A stretch of DNA of 64,000 bases from Prado023 sp963714995 (GCA_963714995.1 CAVQQP010000017.1:434001-498000), one strand, 5' to 3'; counted from the stretch's first letter, positions 46,353-56,158 are shown. Made by a program: numbers and translations. The notes: generated by a model not told the origin, from the letters alone.

Positions 46353-47803
46353 GTGCCCTCCTGCGCCAACGAGTTCACGGCCTCGGCGAACATGTCGCCC
46401 CGCTGGGCGTAGTCACGGAACATGTCCCACGACGCACACCCCGGTGCCAGCAACACGGTGCCGCCCGGCCCTGCCATGGTCGCGGCTGCCGCCACGACCT
46501 CTGCCATGGCACCAGTGTCGGTCCGCGACACCTCAACGATGGGCAGATCCGGGGCGTGTCGCGCGATCGCGTCGGCAATGACCTGGCGATCCGCGCCCAG
46601 GAGCACGACACCGGTCATGCGCCCCGCAGTGGCCCGGACCAGGTCGTCGAACGACTGGCCCTTGGCCAGCCCCCCGGCAATCCAGACAACCCGGTCATAG
46701 GCCATCAGCGACGTCTGGGCGGCATGGCAGTTCGTGGCCTTGGAGTCATCGACGTAGCGCACGCCGGCCACGGTGCCGACGTCAGCGATCCGGTGACCCG
46801 CGGGCTCGAACGCGCGCAGCCCGGCACGGATCGCCGACGCGGGCACGCCATGGGCGCGGGCCAGCGCGGCGGCCGCCAGGGCGTTGGCCACGTTGTGCGG
46901 GGCCGAGGGGCGGACATCCGAGGTGGTGGCCAGCTCCTGGGCGGCGGCGTGGCGGTCCGCGACGAACGCGCGGTCGACGAGGAGCTCCTCGACCACCCCG
47001 AGCATGCTGATGTCCGGGATCCCGAGCGTGAAGCCGATGGCCCGACAGCCCTCGACGACGTCGGCCTCCTCGACCATCCGACGGGTGACCTCGTCGGCCA
47101 CGTTGTACACCGCCGCCACCTGGGTCCGCTCGTAGATCCGGGCCTTGGCCGCGACATAGGCCTCGAACGACCCGAAGAGGTCGACATGGTCCTCGGCGAT
47201 GTTGAGGCACACCGAGGCCTGCGGGCTCATGCTGTGCAGGAACGGCAGCTGCGGGGCGCCCACCTCGACCGCGATGACGTCCAGGGCGCCCTCGGGTGTG
47301 GCCTCGGCCATCACGACGTCGACCATCGAGACCCCGATGTTGCCCGCGGCGAGCGTGCGCAGGCCGGCCGCGCGCAGCATCGACTCGAGCATGAGGGTGG
47401 TCGTGGTCTTGCCGTTGGTGCCGGTGACCACCAGCCAGGGCGCGGCGCCCTGCGCCGGGCGCAGTCGCCAGGCGAGCTCCAGCTCCCCCCAGACCGGCAC
47501 GCCGGCAGCCTCGGCCGCAGCGATCACTGCCGACAGCGGCGAGAGCCCCGGGGAGACCACCAGCAGGTCCACGCCGGCGGGCAGGGTGTCGCCGTCCCCG
47601 AGGCGCACCTGGGCCCCGAGGACCTCCAGGATCTGGGCGCGCTCCTGCTGGCGGGGGCCGTCGCCGGCATCGAGTGCGCTGACCCGGGCGCCCAGGGAGA
47701 GCAGCGCGTCCGCGGCGGCGAACCCGGCGATGCCGATGCCGGCCACCGCCACGTGGACCCCGCTCCAGTCGGAGTCCCGGACCAGGCCGTCGACCGTGGT
47801 CAT
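46349..47803 (-). CDS. murD: UDP-MurNAc-L-alanine:D-glutamate ligase
   Basis: Adds D-Glu to the stem peptide. The 484-residue ligase has VAGIGIAGFAAAD, ATP loop GTNGKTTTTLML, and DDSKATNCHA. The ATG at 47803 overlaps the mraY stop (ATGA); longer open sequence upstream is antisense/out-of-frame mraY. The length is slightly above the E. coli enzyme. Confidence 0.97.
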   Translation of the reverse strand: MTTVDGLVRDSDWSGVHVAVAGIGIAGFAAADALLSLGARVSALDAGDGPRQQERAQILEVLGAQVRLGDGDTLPAGVDLLVVSPGLSPLSAVIAAAEAAGVPVWGELELAWRLRPAQGAAPWLVVTGTNGKTTTTLMLESMLRAAGLRTLAAGNIGVSMVDVVMAEATPEGALDVIAVEVGAPQLPFLHSMSPQASVCLNIAEDHVDLFGSFEAYVAAKARIYERTQVAAVYNVADEVTRRMVEEADVVEGCRAIGFTLGIPDISMLGVVEELLVDRAFVADRHAAAQELATTSDVRPSAPHNVANALAAAALARAHGVPASAIRAGLRAFEPAGHRIADVGTVAGVRYVDDSKATNCHAAQTSLMAYDRVVWIAGGLAKGQSFDDLVRATAGRMTGVVLLGADRQVIADAIARHAPDLPIVEVSRTDTGAMAEVVAAAATMAGPGGTVLLAPGCASWDMFRDYAQRGDMFAEAVNSLAQEGT

Positions 47804-48867
47804 CAGCGCACCCACTCCGCGTAGAAGAGGGCCAGGCCGGCGGCCACGCACAGCCCCTGGATCAGCCAGAACCGCACGACGATGGTGATCTCCGCCCAGC
47901 CGAGCATCTCGAAGTGGTGGTGCAGGGGGGCCATCCGCAGCACGCGCCTGCCGGTGAGCTTGAAGGAGCCGACCTGGGCGATGACCGACAGCGTGATGAT
48001 CACGAAGAGCCCACCGAGCAGCACCAGGAGGAACTCGGTGCGGCTCATGATCGCCAGGGCCGCCATCGCCCCCCCGAGGGCCAGGCTGCCGGTGTCGCCC
48101 ATGAAGATCTGCGCCGGGCTCGTGTTCCACCACAGGAAGCCGAACGTGGCGCCGGCGCAGGCGACGGCGAAGGCGGCCAGGTCCAGTGGGTCGCGGACGG
48201 TGTAGCAGCCGCTGAGGGCCACATCCGCGCAGTTCTGCCCGTACTGCCAGACGCCGATGAGCGTGAAGCCGCCGAACGTGAGCGTGGCTGCGCCCGCCGC
48301 CAGCCCGTCGAGTCCGTCGGTGAGGTTCACGCCGTTGGTGATGGCGGTGACCAGGAACCAGATCCACAGCAGGAACAGCCCCGCGGGCAGGGTCCAGGCG
48401 AGGTCGCGGACCGCGGAGATGGCCTCGGAGGCCGGTGTGACGCCGTACTCGTCGGGGAACCGCGTGGCCAGGTAGGCGAAGCTCAGCGCCACCGCGGCCT
48501 GGCCCAGGAGCTTCGTGCGCGCGCGGATGCCGCCGCTGCGGGACTTGAACACCTTCAGGTAGTCGTCGGCGAACCCCACCATGGACAGGCCCACCATCAG
48601 GTAGAGCGCCAGCAGCCCGGAGGCGGTGGGCCAGGTCCAGCGCAGCAGGTGCGCCCCGCCGTACCCGAGGACGACCGCCCCGACGATCGCCAGCCCGCCC
48701 ATGGACGGCGTCCCCCGCTTGCTGCTGTGCTCGGGGTAGACGATGCCGTCGCCGGACTCCCGGATCGACTGGGCGAGGTTGCGCCGGCTGAGGACCTTGA
48801 TCAGCAGCGGGGTGCACAGCAGTGCCAGGGCCAGGGAGATCATGCCGCTGAGGACGATCAGGATCAT
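47803..48867 (-). CDS. mraY: Phospho-MurNAc-pentapeptide translocase
   Basis: Forms lipid I on undecaprenyl phosphate. The 354-residue, ten-helix protein has FADDYLK, NLTDGLDGLAAG (catalytic Asp), FMGDTGSLALGG and the HHH motif PLHHHFEMLGW. Confidence 0.98.
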   Translation of the reverse strand: MILIVLSGMISLALALLCTPLLIKVLSRRNLAQSIRESGDGIVYPEHSSKRGTPSMGGLAIVGAVVLGYGGAHLLRWTWPTASGLLALYLMVGLSMVGFADDYLKVFKSRSGGIRARTKLLGQAAVALSFAYLATRFPDEYGVTPASEAISAVRDLAWTLPAGLFLLWIWFLVTAITNGVNLTDGLDGLAAGAATLTFGGFTLIGVWQYGQNCADVALSGCYTVRDPLDLAAFAVACAGATFGFLWWNTSPAQIFMGDTGSLALGGAMAALAIMSRTEFLLVLLGGLFVIITLSVIAQVGSFKLTGRRVLRMAPLHHHFEMLGWAEITIVVRFWLIQGLCVAAGLALFYAEWVR

Positions 48868-50249
48868 GAGGGGTCCTCCAGGAGCGCGTGGGCGACGGCC
48901 TCGAGGCCGATCGATCGGGATGCCTTGACCAGGACGACATCACCGGGTCGGACCAGGTCGCGCAGGAGCGCGATCGCCGCATCCACGTCGGGGACGAACA
49001 CGGCCTCCTCGTTCCACGACCCCTCCTGGGCCGCCCCGAGGTACAGCGCACGGGCACCCTGCCCCACAGCGATCGTCTTGGAGATGTCCAGCCGGACAGC
49101 CAGCCGACCCACCTCGTCGTGCTCAGCGATGCTCTGGTCCCCCAGCTCGCGCATCTCGCCGAGCACCGCGATGGTGCGCCCCTGCCCGCGCATGGCGGCC
49201 AGGGAGCGCAGGGCCGCGCGCATCGACTCGGGATTGGCGTTGTAGGCATCGTTGACGACGGTGACCCCGGAGGCCGTGGTGCTGACCTCCATGCGCCATC
49301 GGCTGCGGGGCTGCGCGCCCGCCAGCAGCTCGGCGATGCGCGCCGGGGTCATCCCGAAGTGCAGCGCCACGGCGGCGGCGGCGCAGGAGTTGGCGGCCAT
49401 GTGCTCGCCGACCATGGCCAGCTGCACGGGAGCGTCCCCGGAGGGGGTGTGCAGCGTGAATCCGGCTCGGGCAGAGCCATCGAGGGTCAGCCCGACGGCG
49501 CGGACGTCCGCGGCGGGGCTGGATCCGAACGTGACCACCGGCGCGCCGGAGCGCTGGGCCATCCCGGCAACGATCGGGTCATCCGCGTTGAGCACCGCCA
49601 GCCCGTCGGGGCGCAGGGCCTCGACGATCTCGCCCTTGGCCGTGCCGATCACCTCGCGGCTGCCGAACTCGCCGAGGTGCGCCGAGCCGACGTTGAGCAC
49701 GACGCTCACGTCGGGAGGGGCGATCCGGCACAGGGTGGCCACGTGGCCGATCCCCCGGGCACCCATCTCGAGCACCACGAAGCGGGTGTCCTGCGTGGCG
49801 CGCAGGATCGTCAGGGGCAGCCCCACCTCGGTGTTGAACGAGCCCGCGGGGGCCACCGTCGGCCCGAGGTCCTCCAGGAGGGTGGCGATCAGGTCCTTGG
49901 TCGTGGTCTTGCCCGACGATCCGGTGATGGCCACGACGCTGGCGGCCGGCAGCTGGTCCAGCACGTGGCTGGCCAACCGACCCAGTGCGGCCACGGGGTC
50001 GTCGGTGACGACGATCGTCGGCTGGCCCGTGGGTCGGGAGCCGAGCGTGACCACCGCCCCTGCGCCGTGGGCGGCGGCGGCGAACTCATGGCCGTCGACC
50101 CGCTCCCCCACGATCGCGACGTAGAGGTCCCCCGGGCCCGCCCCCCGGGAGTCGGCGACCGCACCGGTGACGGGGAGCGCCGGGTCCGGGCAGTCGACGA
50201 GCGTGCCTCCGACGGCCCGGGCCACCGACGCGATGTCCATCCTGATCAT
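48864..50249 (-). CDS. murF: UDP-MurNAc-tripeptide:D-Ala-D-Ala ligase
   Basis: Completes the pentapeptide. The 461-residue ligase has an N-terminal substrate domain (VADSRGAGPGDLYVAI), ATP loop GSSGKTTTKDL and NDAYNANPESM. Its ATG overlaps the repaired murE stop (ATGA), and its own stop overlaps mraY. Confidence 0.98.
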   Translation of the reverse strand: MIRMDIASVARAVGGTLVDCPDPALPVTGAVADSRGAGPGDLYVAIVGERVDGHEFAAAAHGAGAVVTLGSRPTGQPTIVVTDDPVAALGRLASHVLDQLPAASVVAITGSSGKTTTKDLIATLLEDLGPTVAPAGSFNTEVGLPLTILRATQDTRFVVLEMGARGIGHVATLCRIAPPDVSVVLNVGSAHLGEFGSREVIGTAKGEIVEALRPDGLAVLNADDPIVAGMAQRSGAPVVTFGSSPAADVRAVGLTLDGSARAGFTLHTPSGDAPVQLAMVGEHMAANSCAAAAVALHFGMTPARIAELLAGAQPRSRWRMEVSTTASGVTVVNDAYNANPESMRAALRSLAAMRGQGRTIAVLGEMRELGDQSIAEHDEVGRLAVRLDISKTIAVGQGARALYLGAAQEGSWNEEAVFVPDVDAAIALLRDLVRPGDVVLVKASRSIGLEAVAHALLEDPS

Positions 50250-51753
50250 GCCAACGCCTCCATCGCCCGGCGCAGCTCGACCCGATCATCGAAGGGGGTG
50301 ACCACTCCAGCTGCCTCCTGTCCCTGCTCGTGTCCCTTGCCGAGCACCAGCACGGCGTCATCCGCCTGGGCCATCCCCGCCGCGATCCCGATGGCCAGGG
50401 CCCGGTCGGCCTCGACCAGCACCTGCGCCCGCTGCCGCCGATCGACTCGCCACGTGCCCTCCATGATGGCCTCCCGGATGGCCAGGGCCGACTCGGAGCG
50501 TGGGTTGTCGTCGGTGATGACCAGGATGTCGGAACCGCGGGCCGCGACCTCACCCATGGTCGGGCGCTTGTCCCGGTCGCGGTCCCCGCCGCAGCCGAGG
50601 ACCGTGATCACCCGCCCGGTGACGACCTCCCGGGTCGCCCGGATGGCCCGGGCCACCGCGTCCGGGGTGTGCGCGTAGTCGACGAGGGCCAGGAACGCCT
50701 GGCCGGCGGCCACCCGCTCCATCCTGCCCGGGACGCCGGGGCAGGCCCGGATGGCGTCTGCGGCCAGCTGCGGCTCGACCCCGTGATGGACGGCGGCGGC
50801 CAGCGCGGCCAGCGCGTTGGCCACGTTGAAGCGTCCGGCCAGGCCGACTCCGGCAGCGACGTGCGCGCCGCCGGGACCCACGGCCGTGAACTGCGAGGCC
50901 CCGGCGGTGCTGCGAGCCGGATGTCGCGCACCGTCCAGTCGGCGGGCTGGTCCAGGGCATAGGTCGCCAGCGGGATCGGCTCGGCCGCGGCCAGGCGGCG
51001 GCCCCACTCGTCGTCGACGCACACCAGGCCCGCGGCGGCCCGCTGCGGGGTGAACAGCTCCGCCTTGGCGGCGAAGTACGACTCCATGTCGCCATGGAAG
51101 TCCAGGTGGTCCTGGCTGAGGTTGGTGAACACCGCGAGATCGAAGTGCACGCCATCGACCCGGCCCAGCTCCAGCGCGTGGCTGGACACCTCCATCGTGA
51201 CCGCCGACGCGCCGCGCTCGGCCATGACGGCGAGCAGGGCGTGCAGGTCCGGGGCCTCGGGGGTGGTGCGGGTGGCCGGGAGGACCTCGTCGCCGATCTG
51301 GGTGGCGACCGTGCCGATCACCCCCGTGGTGCGCCCCGCAGCCCGCAGGGCGGCGTCGAGCAGGTAGCTCGCGGTCGTCTTGCCGTTGGTCCCGGTGATC
51401 CCGGTGGTCGCCAGCCCCCGAGCCGGGTCGCCGTAGACCAGGGCCGAGACCGCGCCCAGCTGCCCCCGGGGGTTGTCGACCACGAGCACCGGGACGTCGA
51501 TCCCGCCCTCGGACCGGATGAGGTCGGCGCCCGAGGGATCGGTCAGGATCGCCGCTGCACCGGCGGCCCGGGCCTGCGCGGCGAACCGCGCACCGTGCGT
51601 CGTGAAGCCGGGCAGGGCGGCGTACAGGTCGCCGGGACGCACGCGCCGGGAGTCCAGGGTGACGCCGGTCACGTCCTCCGGCGGGCCGTCCGGCAGCCCC
51701 AGCATGCGGCGCAGGGCGGCTCCGCTCACGCGGACGCCGGTCGGTCGGATCAC
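50246..51753 (-). CDS. murE: UDP-MurNAc-dipeptide:meso-DAP ligase (one frameshift)
   Basis: Adds the third stem residue. The DNPR motif (TDDNPRSESALAI) predicts meso-diaminopimelate, so the wall is probably A1gamma-like. The ATP loop is GTNGKTTASYLL. The frame breaks in the middle domain at about 50913-50918: RDIRLAA in one frame is followed after one missing base by GASQFTAVGPGG in another, running to 50246. The repaired length is 502 residues. GTG 51753 lies 9 bp from the ftsI stop. Essential, so a sequencing deletion is likely. Confidence 0.95.
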
Positions 51754-51761
51754 TCGCCCGA

Positions 51762-53539
51762 CTACCAGGTGGTCGGGATCTTGGGGGACTTCGTGCCCGA
51801 CGGCGGGATCTTCAGCTCCTGCAGGGCGTAGGTCATCACCGTCTTGAACACCGGGCCGCCGAGCACGGAGCCGTAGTGGCCGTTCTTCGGGTCCTGCAGC
51901 ATGACCTGCACCACGATCTCGGGATCGTCGGCCGGGGCGAAGCCGATGAAGGACGCGCTGAACCCGGAGTACCCGCCGTTGACCGCACGCTCGGCGGTGC
52001 CGGTCTTGCCGGTGACGCGGTAGCCGGGGATGGCCGCGATCTTGCCGGTGCCGTCGGTCACGACGTTCTCCAGCATCCGGCTCATGGCCTTCGCCGTCTT
52101 CTTGCTGACCACGCGGACCCCGGGCTCGGTCGGGGCCGGCTCGAAGGTGCCGTCGGTGTTGACGTACCCGTCGATCAGTCGGGGCTTGAGCCGGACGCCG
52201 TTGTTGGCGATCGTCTGGTAGACGCCGGCCACCTGGAGCGAGGTGACCGAGTAGCTCTGGCCGTAGGCCAGGGCCTGGAAGGTCGTCGGCCACCAGTTCT
52301 CCGGCTTCGGCAGCAGTCCGACCTCCTCGCCGGGGAAGCGCAGGCCGGTCGGCTGGCCCATGCCGAACTTGCGCTGGTACTCGTAGAGCTTCTCGCCGCC
52401 GATCTTGTCCGCGAACAGGATCGTGCCGATGTTGCTCGACTGCGCCAGGACACCGTTGAGGGTGAGCTGCAGCGTGCCGTGGTCGGTGTGGTCGTGGGTC
52501 GTGTGCCCGCCCCGGTTGAGCACCGGCGGGATCGTCATCTTCGAGGTCGGCTTGGCCTTGCCCTCCTCGAGGACCGCCGAGAGGGTCAGCACCTTGCCCG
52601 GTGGAGCCCGGCTCGTAGATCTCCGAGACGGGCCGGTTGCCCATGTCGTCCTTGTTCGGCGCCCAGGTAGTTGTTGGGGTCGAAGGTCGGGGCGGTGGCC
52701 ATCGCCAGGACCCGCCCGGTCTTCGCCTCCAGGACGATGACCGTGCCGCTCTCGGCGTTGGCCTCCCGGACCCGGGTGGCGATCGCCCGCTGGGCCACGT
52801 ACTGGATGTCGCGGTTGATGGTCAGCTGGACGCCCTGGCCGGGTTGCGGCGCACGCAGGATGTCCTCGGCGGAGGGGATCGCCTGGCCGGCCGCGCCCTG
52901 CTCGAACGTCCGCGACCCGTCGACCCCCTTGAGCCGGGAGTCCAGCGCCATCTCCAGCCCACCGGAGCCCACGCCCTCGGAGTTGACGAAGCCCAGCACG
53001 TTGGCGGCCAGCGTCCCGGAGGGGTAGGTGCGCTTGGTGGTCTTCTCGCTGAAGATCCCCTGGATCTTCAGGTCCTTGATCTGGCGCCACTGCTCGGGCG
53101 TGAGCCCCTTGGCGACGTAGACGAAGATGTCGTCGCCGGTGAGCTTGGCCTGCAGCTCGGCCTGGTCCATCCCCAGCATCGGGGCCAGTCGCGCGGCAGC
53201 GGCGGCCGGATCCTCGATGAGGTTCTGGTCGGCGGTGACGTTGCGCGACTCGACCGTGATGGCCAGGGGCGCACCCTCGGAGTCGTAGATCGGTCCCCGG
53301 TCGGCCGGCAGCGGGAGCGTGCGGCTGCGCTGGTTCTGCCCCATGGCGGCCAGGTCGTCGCCCTTGAGGACCATGAGGTCGAAGATCCGGCCGGCGTAGA
53401 TGCTCAGCAGCATCAGCACCGCGAACGTCAGGTAGATGACACGGGTCCGGCCATCGCCGCGCTGGAAGATCCTCGGCGCCGGGGCGTGTGCCGGGTCGGG
53501 CTGCGTGCGGGGGGCACGGGGAGGGGCCACGGAGCTCAC
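51762..53539 (-). CDS. ftsI: Division transpeptidase FtsI/PBP3 (two frameshifts)
   Basis: A class B penicillin-binding protein, 591 residues when repaired. One helix (YLTFAVLMLLSIYAGRIF), a dimerisation domain, then the transpeptidase with SxxK as STGK (about residue 310), SSN and GKTGTAE. Two extra bases interrupt it: in GGCGCCGAACAAG near 52660 and in ACCGGGCAAGG near 52598. The 20-residue stretch between (MGNRPVSEIYEPGST) is in a third frame, exactly as the family requires. GTG 53539 overlaps the FtsL-like stop (GTGA). Confidence 0.95.
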
Positions 53540-54346
53540 GGGTTCACCCCTTGCTGGGTCGAGATGGGCGTGGGGCTGACGGCGGGGTCCGCACCCGGAC
53601 TGGCCTGCGGTGCCGCATCCGGGGTGGCGACAGCAGCCGGGTCGATCCCGGTGGCCGGGTCGAGCGCCGGGTCGATGCCGGTGGCCGGGTCGAGGGCCGG
53701 GTCGATCCCGGTGGCCGGGTCGAGCGCCGGGTCGATCCCGGTGGCCGCCGCGCTGCCGGTCGGGGAGGGCTTCGGGGTGGGCTGGATCCCCGGGGCGCCG
53801 GCGAAGTCGACCGGCCCGGTCGGCTCCGGTGCGGGCACCGGCTCCCCCAGGACCTTGCCGTCGGACAGGCGCAGGAAGACCGGCGCTGCTGCAGGGCACC
53901 ATGCCGAGCGTGCGCGCTGCCTTCTCCACCTCGCGGGGCGCCTCGGCCTGCTGCACCGCGCGCGCAAGGGCCTCCTCCTTCTCGGCGAGGAGGATCAGCT
54001 CGATCTCGAGCTCGTGCTGGCGGAAGGCGCCCTGGCTGATGACGGTGTTGAGCAGCAGGACGGCGAGGAACCCGGCGGCCAGGGCCGCGGTGCAGACCAG
54101 GAGCATGCGGTGTCGCGGGGACCGGGGCCTCGGCGTCCCCTGCGCCCGGGACCGGCCGGCCCGGCGACGCGGCGCCCCCGGGATCGCGCCCGCCGGCGCC
54201 GTGCGCTCGGCGTCGAGGCCCACACCGTCGCCCAGCGGCGCGGCGACCGACGAGCGACCGCCCCTGGGGACCGTGCGCGTCGTCCGTGCGGTCCGGGCGC
54301 CGGGAGCTCGCGAGTCCCGGCGACCTGCCGTACGCGTTGAACTCAC
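53536..54346 (-). CDS. ftsL: FtsL/FtsB-like septum protein with repeat tail (one frameshift)
   Basis: Named mainly by position between rsmH and ftsI. It has a basic N-terminus of about 80 residues, one helix (MLLVCTAALAAGFLAVLLL), then a coiled-coil (QHELEIELILLAEKEEALARA) ending REVEKAARTLGMVP, as in FtsL-type proteins. An extra base in GTGCCCTGCAG (about 53895-53900) separates it from the continuation APVFLRLSDGKVLG. The long Pro/Ala/Asp tail (about 130 residues) with 10-residue repeats is unusual for FtsL and would be outside the membrane. The repaired length is 269. GTG 54346 directly abuts the rsmH stop. Confidence 0.8.
53641..53748 (-). repeat. 30-bp tandem repeat in the FtsL-like tail
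   Basis: Three full 30-bp units (53641, 53671, 53701) and a partial fourth, more than 90 percent identical, encoding ATGIDPALDP repeats. Units differ by single bases (gccggt or cccggt; agcgcc or agggcc). Copy number probably varies between strains. Confidence 0.92.
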
Positions 54347-55306
54347 TCAGACCTCCCGGACATCGACCTTCTCCACGGCCCGCAGCCGTACCGAGGCGGC
54401 GCGCGGGTTTCGCAGGACCTCATCTTCCGATGCTTTCTGCGATCCGCGTGTCAGCACACGCGCAGTCGGTCGCAATTCCTCGGGAATCACCGGCAGCCCG
54501 TGCGGGACGGGCGGGTTGGTCGCGGGCATCAGCGCGGCCTTGACGATCCGGTCCTCCCCCGAGTGGTAGCTCAGGACGACCATCCGACCACCCACGGACA
54601 GCACGGACAGGGCGGCCGGGATCGCCCGGCGCAGGACCTCGAGCTCGGCGTTGACCTCGATGCGCAGCGCCTGGAACGTGCGCTTGGCCGGGTTGCCCCC
54701 GGTGCGCCGGGCCGGGGCGGGGATGGTGTCGCGGATCAGCGCGACCAGGCGCGGACTGGTCGTGAACGGCTCGCGCTCGCGCTCGCGCACGATCGCCCGG
54801 GCCAGCGGCCCGGCGAACTTCTCCTCCCCGTAGGTGCGCAGGATCCGCGCGAGGTCCCCGACCGGGTACGTGTTGAGGACCTCCGCCGCGGTGATCCCCT
54901 GCGTCTGGTCCATGCGCATGTCCAGCACCGCGTCCTGCGAGTAGGCGAACCCGCGGTCGGCCACGTCGAGCTGCATGGAGGACACCCCGAGGTCGAACAG
55001 GATCGCGTCGGCCGTCCGGTGGCCCAGTCCCGAGAGCGCCTCGGGCAGCTGGTCGTAGACGCAGTGGACGGCGTGGAACCTCCCGGCGTAGGGAGCAAGC
55101 CGCGCGGTGGCCCGGGCCAGGGCGTCGGTGTCCCGGTCGAGCCCGATGACGGTCAGCCCGGGATGGGTGGCCAGCATCGCCTCGGCGTGCCCGCCCAGGC
55201 CCAGGGTGGCGTCGACGGCCACCGCGCCGGGCCGGCTCAACGCCGGACCGAGCAGCTCCAGGCAGCGCTCGAGCAGGACCGGCACGTGCGCAGGTTCCGA
55301 GCTCAC
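54347..55306 (-). CDS. rsmH: 16S rRNA (cytosine-1402-N4)-methyltransferase
   Basis: RsmH methylates C1402 in the ribosomal P site. The 319-residue protein begins HVPVLLERCLELL, with SAM motif DATLGLGGHAEAM, the DLGVSSMQLD block, NTYPVGDLARILRTYGEEKFA and SYHSGEDRIVK. I chose GTG 55306 because it matches family N-termini and overlaps the stop of the small ORF upstream as GTGA. It has no strong Shine-Dalgarno of its own, so it may depend on translational coupling. Confidence 0.97.
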   Translation of the reverse strand: MSSEPAHVPVLLERCLELLGPALSRPGAVAVDATLGLGGHAEAMLATHPGLTVIGLDRDTDALARATARLAPYAGRFHAVHCVYDQLPEALSGLGHRTADAILFDLGVSSMQLDVADRGFAYSQDAVLDMRMDQTQGITAAEVLNTYPVGDLARILRTYGEEKFAGPLARAIVREREREPFTTSPRLVALIRDTIPAPARRTGGNPAKRTFQALRIEVNAELEVLRRAIPAALSVLSVGGRMVVLSYHSGEDRIVKAALMPATNPPVPHGLPVIPEELRPTARVLTRGSQKASEDEVLRNPRAASVRLRAVEKVDVREV

Positions 55307-55398
55307 CCCGGGACCACGAGCTGGTTGAGGGCGTACAGGGTGACGGCCGTGCACAGCACGGACGCAGGCAGGGCGAGGTACCGGCGGAGCGAGTGCAC
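55303..55398 (-). CDS. Predicted 31-residue single-helix membrane peptide coupled to rsmH
   Basis: A GTG at 55398 follows a perfect AGGAGG at 7 nt. The peptide starts MHSLRRYLALPASVLC and continues TAVTLYALNQLVVPG: basic N-terminus, then a hydrophobic helix. Its TGA overlaps the rsmH GTG (GTGA), the same coupling used between the real genes of this cluster. I know of no named family. It could be a bona fide divisome microprotein or merely a leader ORF that loads ribosomes for rsmH. Short length precludes homology evidence from sequence alone. Confidence 0.6.
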   Translation of the reverse strand: MHSLRRYLALPASVLCTAVTLYALNQLVVPG

Positions 55399-55453
55399 GA
55401 GGGCACCTCCTGGAGGGGAACGGGCCGTACCACCAGGCCCCCCGCCGCGTCTC

Positions 55454-55508
55454 CGGCGCCGGGGAAGTGGCGTCGGGGTGGTCTCGGCGCCGGGGAAGTG
55501 GCGTCGGG
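55454..55508. repeat. 24-bp direct repeat between mraZ and the small ORF
   Basis: Two perfect copies of a 24-bp unit (55454-55477 and 55485-55508, period 31 bp) each contain the palindrome GGCGCC and GGGGAAGTGGCG. They lie in the 152-bp non-coding gap downstream of mraZ. They may bind a regulator or reflect a duplicated processing or attenuation site. Confidence 0.85.
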
Positions 55509-55550
55509 ATCGCGGAGGGGAATCTCATGGGGCGGACAGGGGACGACGAC

Positions 55551-55988
55551 TCAGGGCAGGACGACACCCCCCTCCTGGTCGAGCTCGGCGAACTCGGCCT
55601 CGTGCTGGGACAGGTAGGTCTCCCAGGCGTCCGCAGCCCAGATCTCGATGCGGTTGTCGGCACCGACGACGCTGAGCTCGCGGTCCAGCGACGCGTAGTC
55701 GCGCAGCACCGGCGGGACGGTCAGCCGGCCCTGGCGGTCCAACGACTCGTCGTAGGCCGAGGAGAAGAACACGCGGGTCATGGCGCGGACCCGGGCATTG
55801 GCCTGGGCACTGGCACGCAGGTCCGCGGCGTAGGTGTCGAACTCCGCGCGCGGCCACACCACCAGGCAGCGGTCCTGGCCCTTGGTCAGGACCAGCCCCT
55901 CGGCCAGGGGCTCACGGAACTTGGCGGGCAGGATGATGCGGCCCTTCTCGTCCAGCTTCGGGAAGTGCGTCCCGAGGAACACGGCCAC
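55551..55988 (-). CDS. mraZ: Transcriptional regulator MraZ
   Basis: A 145-residue protein with two SpoVT/AbrB-like (swapped-hairpin) domains: HFPKLDEKGRIILPAKFRE and SLDRQGRLTVPPVLRDYA. MraZ represses the division cluster by binding repeats in its own promoter. GTG start with AGGGGAGG upstream. It is the first gene of the cluster; candidate binding boxes lie 65-100 bp upstream. Confidence 0.97.
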   Translation of the reverse strand: MAVFLGTHFPKLDEKGRIILPAKFREPLAEGLVLTKGQDRCLVVWPRAEFDTYAADLRASAQANARVRAMTRVFFSSAYDESLDRQGRLTVPPVLRDYASLDRELSVVGADNRIEIWAADAWETYLSQHEAEFAELDQEGGVVLP

Positions 55989-56052
55989 TCACCTCCCCTC
56001 CCACCACGGCGCGCCACACGCGCTCCGGGTTGCTCCACACACCTCGAACGGC

Positions 56053-56088
56053 CGCCACAGTACTCCACATCCCTCCACTTGTCTCCCC
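56053..56088 (-). promoter_or_regulatory. MraZ operator: four boxes at 10-bp spacing
   Basis: Read on the minus strand, GGGGAG (56083-56088), GTGGAG (56073-56078), GTGGAG (56063-56068) and GTGGCG (56053-56058) are separated by exactly 4 nt, a 10-bp period. MraZ is known to bind direct TGGGN-type repeats separated by 5 nt upstream of mraZ. A fifth GTGGAG at 56033-56038 keeps the phase, skipping one turn. Confidence 0.75.
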
Positions 56089-56158
56089 ATGAGCGGCATT
56101 TGGGCATGGATCCCTCCACTTCGACCTCGCGACGACCGGGGATCGCCCCCCGGAGATG

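Noticed and set aside
50900..52670. Programmed ribosomal frameshifting in murE and ftsI
   Set aside because: No slippery heptamer or stimulatory structure is seen and the indels recur in unrelated genes; sequence error is simpler.
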